The notes under the pieces were generated by a model that was not told the origin of the DNA, ran no database searches, and saw only the letters and a list, made by a program, of their open reading frames with translations. DNA of 64,000 nt from Gammaproteobacteria bacterium (lineage in GTDB: Bacteria; Pseudomonadota; Gammaproteobacteria; Steroidobacterales; GCA-2729495), in contig JASLMV010000005.1 in NCBI GenBank assembly GCA_030746435.1, positions 1-64,000 on the forward strand, read 5' to 3'. Below, piece after piece: positions 56,596 to 64,000 of the stretch. Position 1 is the stretch's first letter. Each line of letters opens with the position of its first letter. The translations under genes were made by a program, and so were the position numbers.

Positions 56596-57387
56596 ATGAG
56601 TTTGTACAAGATGAAAACAGCGAACTTGAGCAGATGGCTGTGCACCGCCGCAGCGGCATTGTGCATTGCGTTGCTGACCGGTTGCAGTGTCGGCACATCC
56701 ACCACGGGCGCCGGGAAGGGGCTGGTGCTGGTTGCCGGCGCCACCGGCGGAACCGGAAGGGCATTGGTTAAAGGGCTGGGTGACCAGGGTTACCAGGTAC
56801 GGGCCTTTGTCCGCGATGAGAAAAAGGCCCGCGTAGTCCTCGGCGATGACATAGGTTACGCGGTGGGCGATGTCCGTGAGATCGATTCGATAAGCGCCGC
56901 ACTCGATGACGTCGACTACATTATTTCTGCGATCGGATCCAGCCCGTCCGACAAGTCGAATAACCCCGAGGCGGTCGACTACGGTGGCACAAAGAACCTT
57001 GCCGATGCCGCAGCCGGCACAGGCGTGAAACAGATGGTGCTGGTTTCGTCTTCGGGGGCCACCCAGGAAGATCATTTCCTCAACAAGGCTTTCGATAATG
57101 TCCTGATCTGGAAATTCAAAGGCGAGGAGGCACTGCGTGCGAGCGGAGTGCCCTATACAGTGGTCCGTCCTGGCGGGTTGGTAAACAGGCCCGGCGGAGA
57201 GTTTACGGTGGTTTTTGCCCAGGGCGATACGACGACGGGCATAATTAGCCGCGAAGATGTCGCATTAATTTGTATTGCCGCCCTACAAAATCCAGCGGCA
57301 CTGAATAAAACCTTCGAAACATTTAGCAGCGACGTCGAAGGTGAGAATAACTGGCCGTCATTATTTGGCGCACTGGAGGCAGACTGA
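56596..57387 (+). CDS. Atypical NAD(P)-binding SDR with lipoprotein signal
   Basis: 263 aa from the ATG at 56596. Residues 1-30 form a lipoprotein signal (basic N-region, hydrophobic core, lipobox LTGC with Cys30). The rest is an NmrA/HSCARG-like Rossmann protein: VAGATGGTGRALVKGL, YIISAIGS and VVRPGGLVNRPGG. It lacks a clear YxxxK. An NAD(P)-binding fold outside the cytoplasm is unusual. A downstream start would remove the Cys but also lies close to the Rossmann motif. Function unknown. Confidence 0.75.
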   Translation: MSLYKMKTANLSRWLCTAAAALCIALLTGCSVGTSTTGAGKGLVLVAGATGGTGRALVKGLGDQGYQVRAFVRDEKKARVVLGDDIGYAVGDVREIDSISAALDDVDYIISAIGSSPSDKSNNPEAVDYGGTKNLADAAAGTGVKQMVLVSSSGATQEDHFLNKAFDNVLIWKFKGEEALRASGVPYTVVRPGGLVNRPGGEFTVVFAQGDTTTGIISREDVALICIAALQNPAALNKTFETFSSDVEGENNWPSLFGALEAD

Positions 57388-57467
57388 GCTACTGAGGTCC
57401 ATCCGGATACTGCTCCGCTGATTGCCGGGCGCACAGGCTCCCGGCTTGGTCTGATACGGACAGAAAG

Positions 57468-58841
57468 ATGAATGAACAGAAACCAAATTTACTGGCACGT
57501 ATCATGAAGTCAGCCTCGACAATCGAACCGAACGAGCTACGTTCGGTAATTACCTCTTTTATTTTCGTGTTTACGCTGATGGCTGGGTACTACATCCTGC
57601 GCCCTGTACGTGATGCGATGGCCAGCGACTGGACCCGCACCGAGATTTCCCAGCTCTGGAATATAAATTTTTTCCTCTGCCTGGCGGTCGTCGCGATCTA
57701 CGGTTTGTTCGTTACAAGGGTCAAGTTTAAATACCTGGTGCCCGGTGTGTATGCGTTCTTCGCAACGACCTTCGTTATTTTTTACCTGGCCACGAGCGGC
57801 GCAGGAGATACCCTTCTCCTTGATCTCAAGGTCGATGCATTTAACTACGAGCTGTACCTGACGACAGACAAGGCATTTTATCTGTGGGTCAGCGTGTTCA
57901 GCCTGTACCACGTGTCCGTATTCTGGACCTTCATGGCAGACCTCTACACGAAGGAACAATCCAATCGGCTGTTCGCATTTATTGCTGCCGGATCGAGCGC
58001 AGGCGCCCTGGTGGGTCCGTCTATTCCCAGTTTCTTCGCGGAGTCCCTGGGAACGGATACATTATTGCTGATCGCGGCCTCGTTGCTTGTGGTTCCCATT
58101 ATTTTGTCTTTCTATCTTGAGCGGCTCAAGGTTACTGATTTGCACAATGAAGCCGTGCATGTCGATTTGTCCAAGATTCAAATCGGCGGCAATCCACTTG
58201 CCGGCTTCAAGATGTTTTTCACAAACCCTTACCTGCTGGGTATAGGTGCCTTCCTGTTGTTCTATACCGCGCTGGGTTCGTTTGCCTATATGGCTCAAAC
58301 CGATGTTTTGCGGCCGTTCGAAGAGGTTGTGCGCCAGAAGTACCTGGCCAGGGTGGACCTGACGGTGAACGTGCTGACTTTTGTTATCGGCATGTTTGCG
58401 ACCAGCCGGATCGTTACCCGGTTCGGCATGTCGGTAACGCTGGCACTGGTCCCGATAATTATTGTGGCCGGCATGCTTATCGTGGCATTTGCACCAATCA
58501 TGATCGTTGCGCTCGCGCTCCAGGTTGTGCGCCGCGCCGGCAACTACGGTATTACGAGGCCCGCACGCGAAATGTTGTTTACGGCACTCGATCGTGAGAC
58601 TCGATTCAAGGCGAAACCGGTTATTGACGTAGCGCTGTACCGTGGTGGTGATGCCGTCTGGGGAAACGTTTATGCCTACCTGAGTGACGGACTGGGTTTC
58701 GGCCTTGCCGCAATGATGGCTATAGGTGCGGGGCTGGCGGCGGTATGGGCGATGATTGGCACATACCTGGGTGGCATGTTCAATCGCCAGGGCGACGATC
58801 ACGACGTTCAGAAAACCGGCCCGATTGAACAGACGGGCTAA
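57468..58841 (+). CDS. Npt1/Npt2-like nucleotide or MFS transporter
   Basis: 457 aa with about 11-12 membrane segments. The N-terminal pattern GYYILRPVRDAMASDW and FIAAGSSAGALVGP match the ATP/ADP-translocase (Npt)-like group of the MFS seen in free-living proteobacteria. Substrate unproven, perhaps nucleotides or something else. Gap of 80 bp from the lipoprotein SDR gene on the same strand. Confidence 0.75.
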   Translation: MNEQKPNLLARIMKSASTIEPNELRSVITSFIFVFTLMAGYYILRPVRDAMASDWTRTEISQLWNINFFLCLAVVAIYGLFVTRVKFKYLVPGVYAFFATTFVIFYLATSGAGDTLLLDLKVDAFNYELYLTTDKAFYLWVSVFSLYHVSVFWTFMADLYTKEQSNRLFAFIAAGSSAGALVGPSIPSFFAESLGTDTLLLIAASLLVVPIILSFYLERLKVTDLHNEAVHVDLSKIQIGGNPLAGFKMFFTNPYLLGIGAFLLFYTALGSFAYMAQTDVLRPFEEVVRQKYLARVDLTVNVLTFVIGMFATSRIVTRFGMSVTLALVPIIIVAGMLIVAFAPIMIVALALQVVRRAGNYGITRPAREMLFTALDRETRFKAKPVIDVALYRGGDAVWGNVYAYLSDGLGFGLAAMMAIGAGLAAVWAMIGTYLGGMFNRQGDDHDVQKTGPIEQTG

Positions 58842-58847
58842 GAAATG

Positions 58848-59378
58848 TCAGCTTTCCGTTTCCCCGGTGTTACCGATGAGTTTGCTGAGGTCGGCCAGCA
58901 CTTCCTCGGAATGTTTTTCCGCGTTGACCTTCGAGTAATGTTTCACCACTTTGCCCGAGGGATCGATCAGGAATGATTGCCGGCTGGCCAGCTCCATCGG
59001 GCCGATTTTCATGACCACACCATAGGCGGATGCCGCCTGTTTTTCGGTATCAGCAAGGATGGAAAAGGGCAGGCTGTATTTTTCTGCAAATTCGGCATGC
59101 GACTCTACGTTGTCGAGGCTTACCCCAAGCACGACGGCGTTCAGCTTATCAAAAGCGAATATATTGTCGCGAAACGCGCAGGCTTCTTTCGTGCAACCCG
59201 GCGTGTCGTCCTTCGGGTAAAAATACAGCGCGACCCACCGGCCACGATACTGTTCGAGGCTATGCCAGGCGCCGTTCTGATCCTGCAGGCGGAAATCCGG
59301 GGCGGGGTTCCCCACCAGCCCGGCGGCAAGTGTGCCGGCTGAGAGCGATATGCCGATCAGCGTCAGGCATGTGCGCAT
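58848..59378 (-). CDS. Exported thiol peroxidase (Bcp-type peroxiredoxin)
   Basis: Reduces hydroperoxides using Cys62 in DTPGCTKEAC, with Cys67 as likely resolving residue. Start at 59378 gives 176 aa with a signal peptide (cleavage near LAAG), so the enzyme is probably periplasmic, unlike E. coli Bcp. A longer frame upstream lacks meaning. Its end lies 6 bp from the convergent transporter gene. Confidence 0.88.
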   Translation of the reverse strand: MRTCLTLIGISLSAGTLAAGLVGNPAPDFRLQDQNGAWHSLEQYRGRWVALYFYPKDDTPGCTKEACAFRDNIFAFDKLNAVVLGVSLDNVESHAEFAEKYSLPFSILADTEKQAASAYGVVMKIGPMELASRQSFLIDPSGKVVKHYSKVNAEKHSEEVLADLSKLIGNTGETES

Positions 59379-59501
59379 AAAGCTGTGCAAGACCTTTCCT
59401 CCGCTGGTGTTGTGCGTCGAGCTTAGCACGCATACCAGTTCCTTGTGGACACTCGAAACGTGTGTTTAATATGGCCTCAGGACAAGCTGAACGGCGCTCG
59501 A

Positions 59502-60767
59502 ATGTCTAAATACCAGCAACAAAATTCTGTATCGGCAGACCACAGCATAGGGCTCGTGTTGCCCGGCGGCGGAGCGCGAGGTGCCTACCAGGTGGGCGTA
59601 CTTAAAGCGTTGGCAGAAATGTTCCCCCGGCGCTCGGCCAACCCCTTTTCGGTAATCAGCGGCACCTCGGCCGGTGCAATTAATTCGGTCGTGCTGGCGA
59701 GCCGGGCGCAGTTGTTCCATGTGGGCGTGGCGGAACTCGAACACGTGTGGCGCAATTTCAAATCTACCCAGGTGTTCCGCGCGGATACGTGGACAATGCT
59801 CCGCAACGGGACGCACTGGATGCTTGCGGTCGCTACCGGCGGACTGGGCCGTAGCAACCCGACCGCTTTGCTCGATAATTCACCGCTCAGAGACCTGCTG
59901 AAAAAGCGCATCAACTTCGAGTCGATCCAGCGGTCTATCGACAGGGGTTTCATCGACGCAGTTTCCGTTACTGCGGCAGGGTATTCCTCGGCCCGCTCGG
60001 TATCGTTTTACCAGGGTAGCGGGCCGGTACACCCATGGCGTCGTGTCAGGCGCAGCGGGCGGGAAGAGAAGATCAATGTCAATCACCTGATGGGCAGCAT
60101 CGCCGTCCCCATCGTGTTTCCGCCGGTGCTTATAGGCCAGGAGTATTTCGGTGACGGCGCAATGCGTCAGGCAACACCGTTGTCGCCGGCGGTGCACCTG
60201 GGAGCCGACCGTATTCTTGTGATCGGCGCGCGCAACGAGGTTCCCGATCCCGAACCCGTTGTCGAAGGTAACGCTCAATACCCCAGCCTTGGCCGGGTGG
60301 CGGGGTACATGCTGGACGCGCTGTTCATGGACGGCCTGTCCGCGGACCTCGAGCGGCTGACGCGTATTAACCTGATCCTCGACCAGCTTGGCGAAAAAAC
60401 CGTCGAAGGTGACGAGGGCGACCTGCGCACCATCGAGGCATTCGTCATGTTGCCGAGCGAGGATATACGTGAGATAGCTGAGCGCCATGTACACGAAATG
60501 CCGCGCTCGGTCCGCATACTCCTGAAAGGTCTGGGTGCAATGAACAAGGGCGGCATGCAGCTCGCCAGTTATTTGTTGTTCGAGTCCGGGTACACGCGGG
60601 AATTAATCCGGCTGGGATACCGGGACGCCATGCACCGGAAGGAAGAGCTCGAATCCTTTATGCGCGGTGAGCCCCTGCATGCGCCGGGCGGAATAATCGG
60701 CTGGCGTGACCTTAGCCAGGAATACACGGCCCGCCACAAAATCCTGAAGCTTTCAGATCAGGAATAA
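59502..60767 (+). CDS. Patatin-like phospholipase
   Basis: 421 aa from the ATG at 59502. The oxyanion loop is GGGARGAYQVG (22-32). The nucleophile Ser56 is in GTSAG, and the dyad Asp is in FGDGAMRQATPL. No signal peptide seen. It likely hydrolyses membrane lipids or acyl esters. The end overlaps convergent mgtE by 15 bp. Confidence 0.88.
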   Translation: MSKYQQQNSVSADHSIGLVLPGGGARGAYQVGVLKALAEMFPRRSANPFSVISGTSAGAINSVVLASRAQLFHVGVAELEHVWRNFKSTQVFRADTWTMLRNGTHWMLAVATGGLGRSNPTALLDNSPLRDLLKKRINFESIQRSIDRGFIDAVSVTAAGYSSARSVSFYQGSGPVHPWRRVRRSGREEKINVNHLMGSIAVPIVFPPVLIGQEYFGDGAMRQATPLSPAVHLGADRILVIGARNEVPDPEPVVEGNAQYPSLGRVAGYMLDALFMDGLSADLERLTRINLILDQLGEKTVEGDEGDLRTIEAFVMLPSEDIREIAERHVHEMPRSVRILLKGLGAMNKGGMQLASYLLFESGYTRELIRLGYRDAMHRKEELESFMRGEPLHAPGGIIGWRDLSQEYTARHKILKLSDQE

Positions 60768-62102
60768 AGTCCCGAGCCCAAGGAAAGTCATAAAGCCGAC
60801 AACATCGGTAACGGTTGTCAGCACGACCCCCCCCGCGAGTGCCGGGTCGATATTCATTCGTTGCAGTACCAGCGGCACGATAAAACCGGCCAGCGCGGCC
60901 ACGATCAGGTTGATTGCAACCGCTGCGCCGATAACCAGGCCCACACCCCAGCCGCTGAAGAAAGTGATCGTGATCAGTATGACGACCGCGGCCCACGCAA
61001 AGCCGTTCAGGATTCCGACCGCAACTTCCTTGGTCAGCAACCAGCGCGCATTCGAATCCTCGACCCGACCGAGCGCCATGCCGCGAATCATCAGCGTCAG
61101 GGTCTGGGTGCCGGCGATGCCGCCCATGCTGGCAACGACCGGCATCAGTACCGCCAGTGTCACGACCTGTGCCAGCGTTTCTTCGAACATCCCGACGACT
61201 GCCGCCGCCAGGAATGCGGTGGCAAGGTTGACGCCGAGCCAGATGGCGCGCCGCCCGGCACTTGCTACCACGGGCGCGAAAATATCGTCTTCTTCATCGA
61301 GGCCGGCCATGCTGAGTATGTCGTGATCCGCCTGTTCCTGGATCACGTCGACGACGTCGTCAATCGTGATTTGTCCAAGCAGCCGGCCGTCTTTGTCGAC
61401 GACGGGCGCAGAAACGAGGTCGAGGTTCCGGAATTCACGCGCCACATCCGTGGCCGGCAATTCGGCGGTGAAGGTTTCGGCACTCGCATCCATCACGTCG
61501 CGGACCAGATCCTGCGGACCGCTGGACACGATGCGGGACAACCGCAGTTTTCCTACATAGTGATCATTGCGGTCGACCACGAACACGGCATAGGTATTGT
61601 CCGGAAAGTTTCCGAGCGCCCGCAGGTAACGCTGCACCACCTCGAGCGTGACATTCGGCCGTACGGCAATCGTGTCGGGGTTCATCAGTCCGCCGGCACT
61701 GTCTTCCGGGTACGACAACACGGCCTCGAGGCGTTCGCGGTCGCGCTGGTTCAGCGAACGCACAACCTCCCGGGTTATCGACTCGGGCAGGTCGGCGACC
61801 ACGTCGGCGAGGTCATCGAGATCCATGTCCTCGGTCGCAACCAGGAGTTCTGCCAGGTCCATGCCTTCCATCAGGCGCGTGCGAACTTCGTCGTTGAGCG
61901 CGGCAAGTACTTCACCGTCGTCTTCTTTATCGACCAGGTTCCAGACGATATTGCGCTTGGCAGGCGGCAGGGACTCAATCAGCCGGGCAATTTCGGCCGG
62001 GTTCAGGTCCGCGATCAGGCCCGTCGCCCGCTGCATCATGCCGCGCTCCAGTGCTTCACTGAGCACGCCGAGATCGGTTTTGTTATTTGCTTCGAGTTCC
62101 AT
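60753..62102 (-). CDS. mgtE: Magnesium transporter MgtE
   Basis: Mg2+ channel of 449 aa: N-terminal helical superdomain (about 10-130), paired CBS domains (about 135-255) that sense Mg2+, and five C-terminal membrane segments. The pore-region patterns PVVASMGGIAGTQTLTLMIRG and AVAINLIVAALAGFIVP are typical. It is near rapZ on the same strand, a common order in gammaproteobacteria. Confidence 0.95.
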   Translation of the reverse strand: MELEANNKTDLGVLSEALERGMMQRATGLIADLNPAEIARLIESLPPAKRNIVWNLVDKEDDGEVLAALNDEVRTRLMEGMDLAELLVATEDMDLDDLADVVADLPESITREVVRSLNQRDRERLEAVLSYPEDSAGGLMNPDTIAVRPNVTLEVVQRYLRALGNFPDNTYAVFVVDRNDHYVGKLRLSRIVSSGPQDLVRDVMDASAETFTAELPATDVAREFRNLDLVSAPVVDKDGRLLGQITIDDVVDVIQEQADHDILSMAGLDEEDDIFAPVVASAGRRAIWLGVNLATAFLAAAVVGMFEETLAQVVTLAVLMPVVASMGGIAGTQTLTLMIRGMALGRVEDSNARWLLTKEVAVGILNGFAWAAVVILITITFFSGWGVGLVIGAAVAINLIVAALAGFIVPLVLQRMNIDPALAGGVVLTTVTDVVGFMTFLGLGTLFLI

Positions 62103-62200
62103 CGCGGACCCCTCGGCTGTGACGCGGCTGTACAGATACCGCCCGGCGGGCGGGTGTCAGGGTTCGGGCATGGCGAGTTTAGCCGGGAACCGGGTTCAGG

Positions 62201-63097
62201 TCACGCAGTGACGGGTTCTGCCGTGTGCGAACCGGATGACGCAGGGAGTTCGCTGTGTCGAATAAGAACATTCTGATGTTCTTTCTGTAGCGCGCTGACA
62301 ATCTTGTCGGCGAGGTATATCGAGCGGTGCTGGCCTCCTGTGCAGCCGAGTGCGATCGTCAGGTAATTGCGATTGTGTTCCCTGTATTCCGGGATCCGGT
62401 TGCGCAGGAATTTCAGGATATCGTTCAGCATCGACCGCGTAATATCGTGGTTTTCGAGGAACTCGATAACTTTGGGGTCGCGGCCGTCCAGGCGCCGTAA
62501 TGCAGGGTCCCAGTAGGGGTTGGGGAGGCAGCGGACGTCGAATACAAAATCGGCGTCGAAGGGGACGCCGTGTTTGAAACCGAATGACTCGATCTGTATG
62601 GACAGGCCTTCTTCACCGCTTTGTGCGACACGCTGGTTTAGCGAGTCGCGCAGTTCGTAAATGCTCGTGTGGGTCGTATCGATAACCAGGTCGGCTGAAT
62701 ACGTAATCGGCCCGAGCAGGTCACGCTCCTTCAGGATAGCGTCCTGCAGGCTCATGTCCCTGGTGCGCAGCGGATGGCGTCGCCGGGTCTCCCGGTAGCG
62801 TGTTAGCAGCACCTGGTCATCGGCATGCAGGAAAACGATTTCACAGCGCACACCCTGTTCTTTCAGCGAGCGCAACAGTTCGGGCAGCGATTTCAGGTCA
62901 GCGGCACGGTTACGCGCGTCCACGCCCACCGCCATGTTGTCGTACAGCGCGTCCCGGGCTTCGAGCGTTTGGGTGATGAGGCCGCCGAGCAGGGCGGCGG
63001 GAATATTATCGATGCAGTAAAAGCCCATATCTTCGAGTGCGTCGAGTGCAACGGACTTGCCTGAACCTGAAAGGCCACTGACGATAATCAATCGCAT
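62201..63097 (-). CDS. rapZ: RNase adapter / nucleotide-binding RapZ
   Basis: 298 aa with P-loop GLSGSGKSVALDALED, Walker B-like VVIDTTHTS and C-terminal IALGCTGGQHRSIY. In enterobacteria it steers RNase E to the GlmZ sRNA and controls glucosamine-6-phosphate synthesis. The ATG overlaps the hpf stop codon by one base. ptsN, usually between hpf and rapZ, is missing here. Confidence 0.95.
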   Translation of the reverse strand: MRLIIVSGLSGSGKSVALDALEDMGFYCIDNIPAALLGGLITQTLEARDALYDNMAVGVDARNRAADLKSLPELLRSLKEQGVRCEIVFLHADDQVLLTRYRETRRRHPLRTRDMSLQDAILKERDLLGPITYSADLVIDTTHTSIYELRDSLNQRVAQSGEEGLSIQIESFGFKHGVPFDADFVFDVRCLPNPYWDPALRRLDGRDPKVIEFLENHDITRSMLNDILKFLRNRIPEYREHNRNYLTIALGCTGGQHRSIYLADKIVSALQKEHQNVLIRHSELPASSGSHTAEPVTA

Positions 63098-63417
63098 TAA
63101 AGGAATGTCCTCTTGCCACTTTCCCTGGCATGGTGGTCGGTCAGTTTTTCCTTGTATTTGCGGACCTGGCGGTCGAGTTTATCTGTCAGGGAATCAATTG
63201 CGGCGTACATGTCTCCTTCGACTGAATGTGCATGCAGGGTGCTGCCGCTTACGTTGAGGGTTGCTTCTGCTTTGTGTTCAAGCTTTTCGACGGTCAGGAT
63301 GCAATGTATATCGGTGGCATTTTCGAAATGGCGTTCTATGCGTTCAAGCTTTTCAGTTAAATAATCTCTGAGTGACGGGGTGATTTCTACATGATGACCG
63401 GTCAGATTTATTTGCAT
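63097..63417 (-). CDS. hpf: Ribosome hibernation promoting factor, short form
   Basis: Binds the 30S decoding region and promotes 100S dimers in stationary phase. ATG at 63417 (MQINLTGHHVEITPSL) gives 106 aa, the short HPF/YfiA class. A longer upstream frame has no family match. GGAGTAATAGGGAT precedes the ATG. Directly follows rpoN and overlaps rapZ. Confidence 0.93.
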   Translation of the reverse strand: MQINLTGHHVEITPSLRDYLTEKLERIERHFENATDIHCILTVEKLEHKAEATLNVSGSTLHAHSVEGDMYAAIDSLTDKLDRQVRKYKEKLTDHHARESGKRTFL

Positions 63418-63586
63418 ATCCCTATTACTCCTTCCTGTTATAGGACTATCCTCTCGCTCGCTGCCCGGCCCGTCAAATGAAATCAGCGGGGCGGCCAATC
63501 TGCCGCTATCAGTGGGCCTCGAGCCGTTTAGGTCGGTTTTAGCCTGTTATGGTTTACATAAACACTCGTACCTCCCCGGTCGTCGT

Positions 63587-64000
63587 TCAACGCCGTGCGA
63601 CACGTTCCCGCCGTTCGTTTGACGGCGCGATATTCATCGCCTCACGGTATTTTGCGACGGTGCGTCTGGCAACCTTGATCCCCTCGTCTTCCAGCAGTTT
63701 CGTAATCTTGCTGTCACTCAGGGGCTTGGCAGGGTTTTCCTTGCCGACCAGCCGCTTGATCCGCGCCCTGATTGCCGTAGACGACTGTTCGCTGCCGTCA
63801 TCGGAACCCAGCTGGCTCGAAAAGAAGTACCGGAATTCGAAGACCCCCCGGGGCGTATGCATAAACTTGTTCGTTGTCACGCGTGAGATCGTGGACTCGT
63901 GCATCTGCAGGGTTTCGGCAATGTCCTTGAGGATCATCGGCTTCATTGCTTCTTCGCCGTGTTCGAAAAAATTTACTTGCCGTTCGACTATCGAGATGGC
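63587..64000 (-). CDS. rpoN: RNA polymerase sigma-54, C-terminal part
   Basis: Truncated by the window edge; 137 residues visible. The sequence from [16 protein letters not shown] through HESTISRVT and [18 protein letters not shown] to [10 protein letters not shown] (RpoN box) is diagnostic. It directs transcription from -24/-12 promoters with enhancer-binding ATPases. Heads the rpoN-hpf-rapZ-mgtE run. Confidence 0.97.
   Translation of the reverse strand, partial: AISIVERQVNFFEHGEEAMKPMILKDIAETLQMHESTISRVTTNKFMHTPRGVFEFRYFFSSQLGSDDGSEQSSTAIRARIKRLVGKENPAKPLSDSKITKLLEDEGIKVARRTVAKYREAMNIAPSNERRERVARR

Noticed and set aside
60861-62276. 471-codon frame antisense to mgtE
   Set aside because: Shadow frame: very rich in His, Arg and Gln, no motifs, and mgtE on the other strand is unambiguous.

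Overview
The window looks like a chromosomal segment of a GC-rich, Gram-negative gammaproteobacterium, probably free-living and marine or environmental. The placement rests on several things: the rpsU-yqeY-dnaG-rpoD operon divergent from tsaD; LPS-core genes (hldE, waaA); TolC; a DegQ-type periplasmic protease; a split class II ribonucleotide reductase of the Pseudomonas type; and the rpoN-hpf-rapZ cluster. The species cannot be named. No tRNA, rRNA, CRISPR array, prophage or transposase was seen.

Layout. 1-7.1 kb: macromolecular-synthesis operon (minus strand), then tsaD-folB-folK (plus). 7.1-14.9 kb: pteridine-reductase-like SDR, MidA-like methyltransferase, uppP, DUF456 protein, cca, a lipoprotein peptidase, degQ and hsp20, the last with a near-perfect sigma-32 promoter. 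14.9-18.6 kb: the B12-dependent ribonucleotide reductase, behind a strong promoter, two NrdR-like boxes and a long structured leader. 18.6-22.7 kb: an accessory stretch with an AT-rich, frame-shifted ClpP-like protease, two tandem 2OG-Fe(II) oxygenases and a DUF1838 protein. 23.2-28.3 kb: hldE, waaA, tolC and a Pcm-like methyltransferase. 28.6-34.3 kb: an unusual permease-FG-GAP-ASPIC fusion and a PAS-GGDEF-EAL protein. 34.6-43.3 kb: H+-pyrophosphatase, PPi-phosphofructokinase, adenylate kinase, RNase D, mpl, a LON-domain protein, a macrodomain protein and a rubredoxin of only 54 residues. 43.7-50.3 kb: TraB, cpdA, a methyltransferase, a MetE-core protein, ahcY and metK. 50.7-56.5 kb: tkt-gapA-pgk-pyk. 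56.6-64 kb: a lipoprotein SDR, an Npt-like transporter, periplasmic Bcp, patatin, mgtE, rapZ, hpf and the end of rpoN.

Functional links. PPi-phosphofructokinase next to a K+-independent H+-pyrophosphatase, with tkt-gapA-pgk-pyk nearby, points to PPi-aware central carbon metabolism. metK, ahcY and a MetE-like protein form a SAM/methyl-cycle block, and a 26-bp perfect palindrome lies upstream of metK. nrdJ carries strong signs of transcriptional and perhaps RNA-level control.

The most unusual non-coding content is two families of dispersed palindromic elements. Family A exists as a short REP-like hairpin (GTAGGAGCGGCTTTA plus GCCGCGA) and as a long form of about 110 bp, in which two extra hairpins sit in the loop of the short form. 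Among long copies the hairpin arms differ completely in sequence but stay complementary. Family B elements are 60-130-bp nested palindromes around a CTCAYRTAC-N5-GTAYRCTC core, clustered around nrdJ and the accessory region. One long family A copy is fused to a duplicated piece of the rpoD 3' end.
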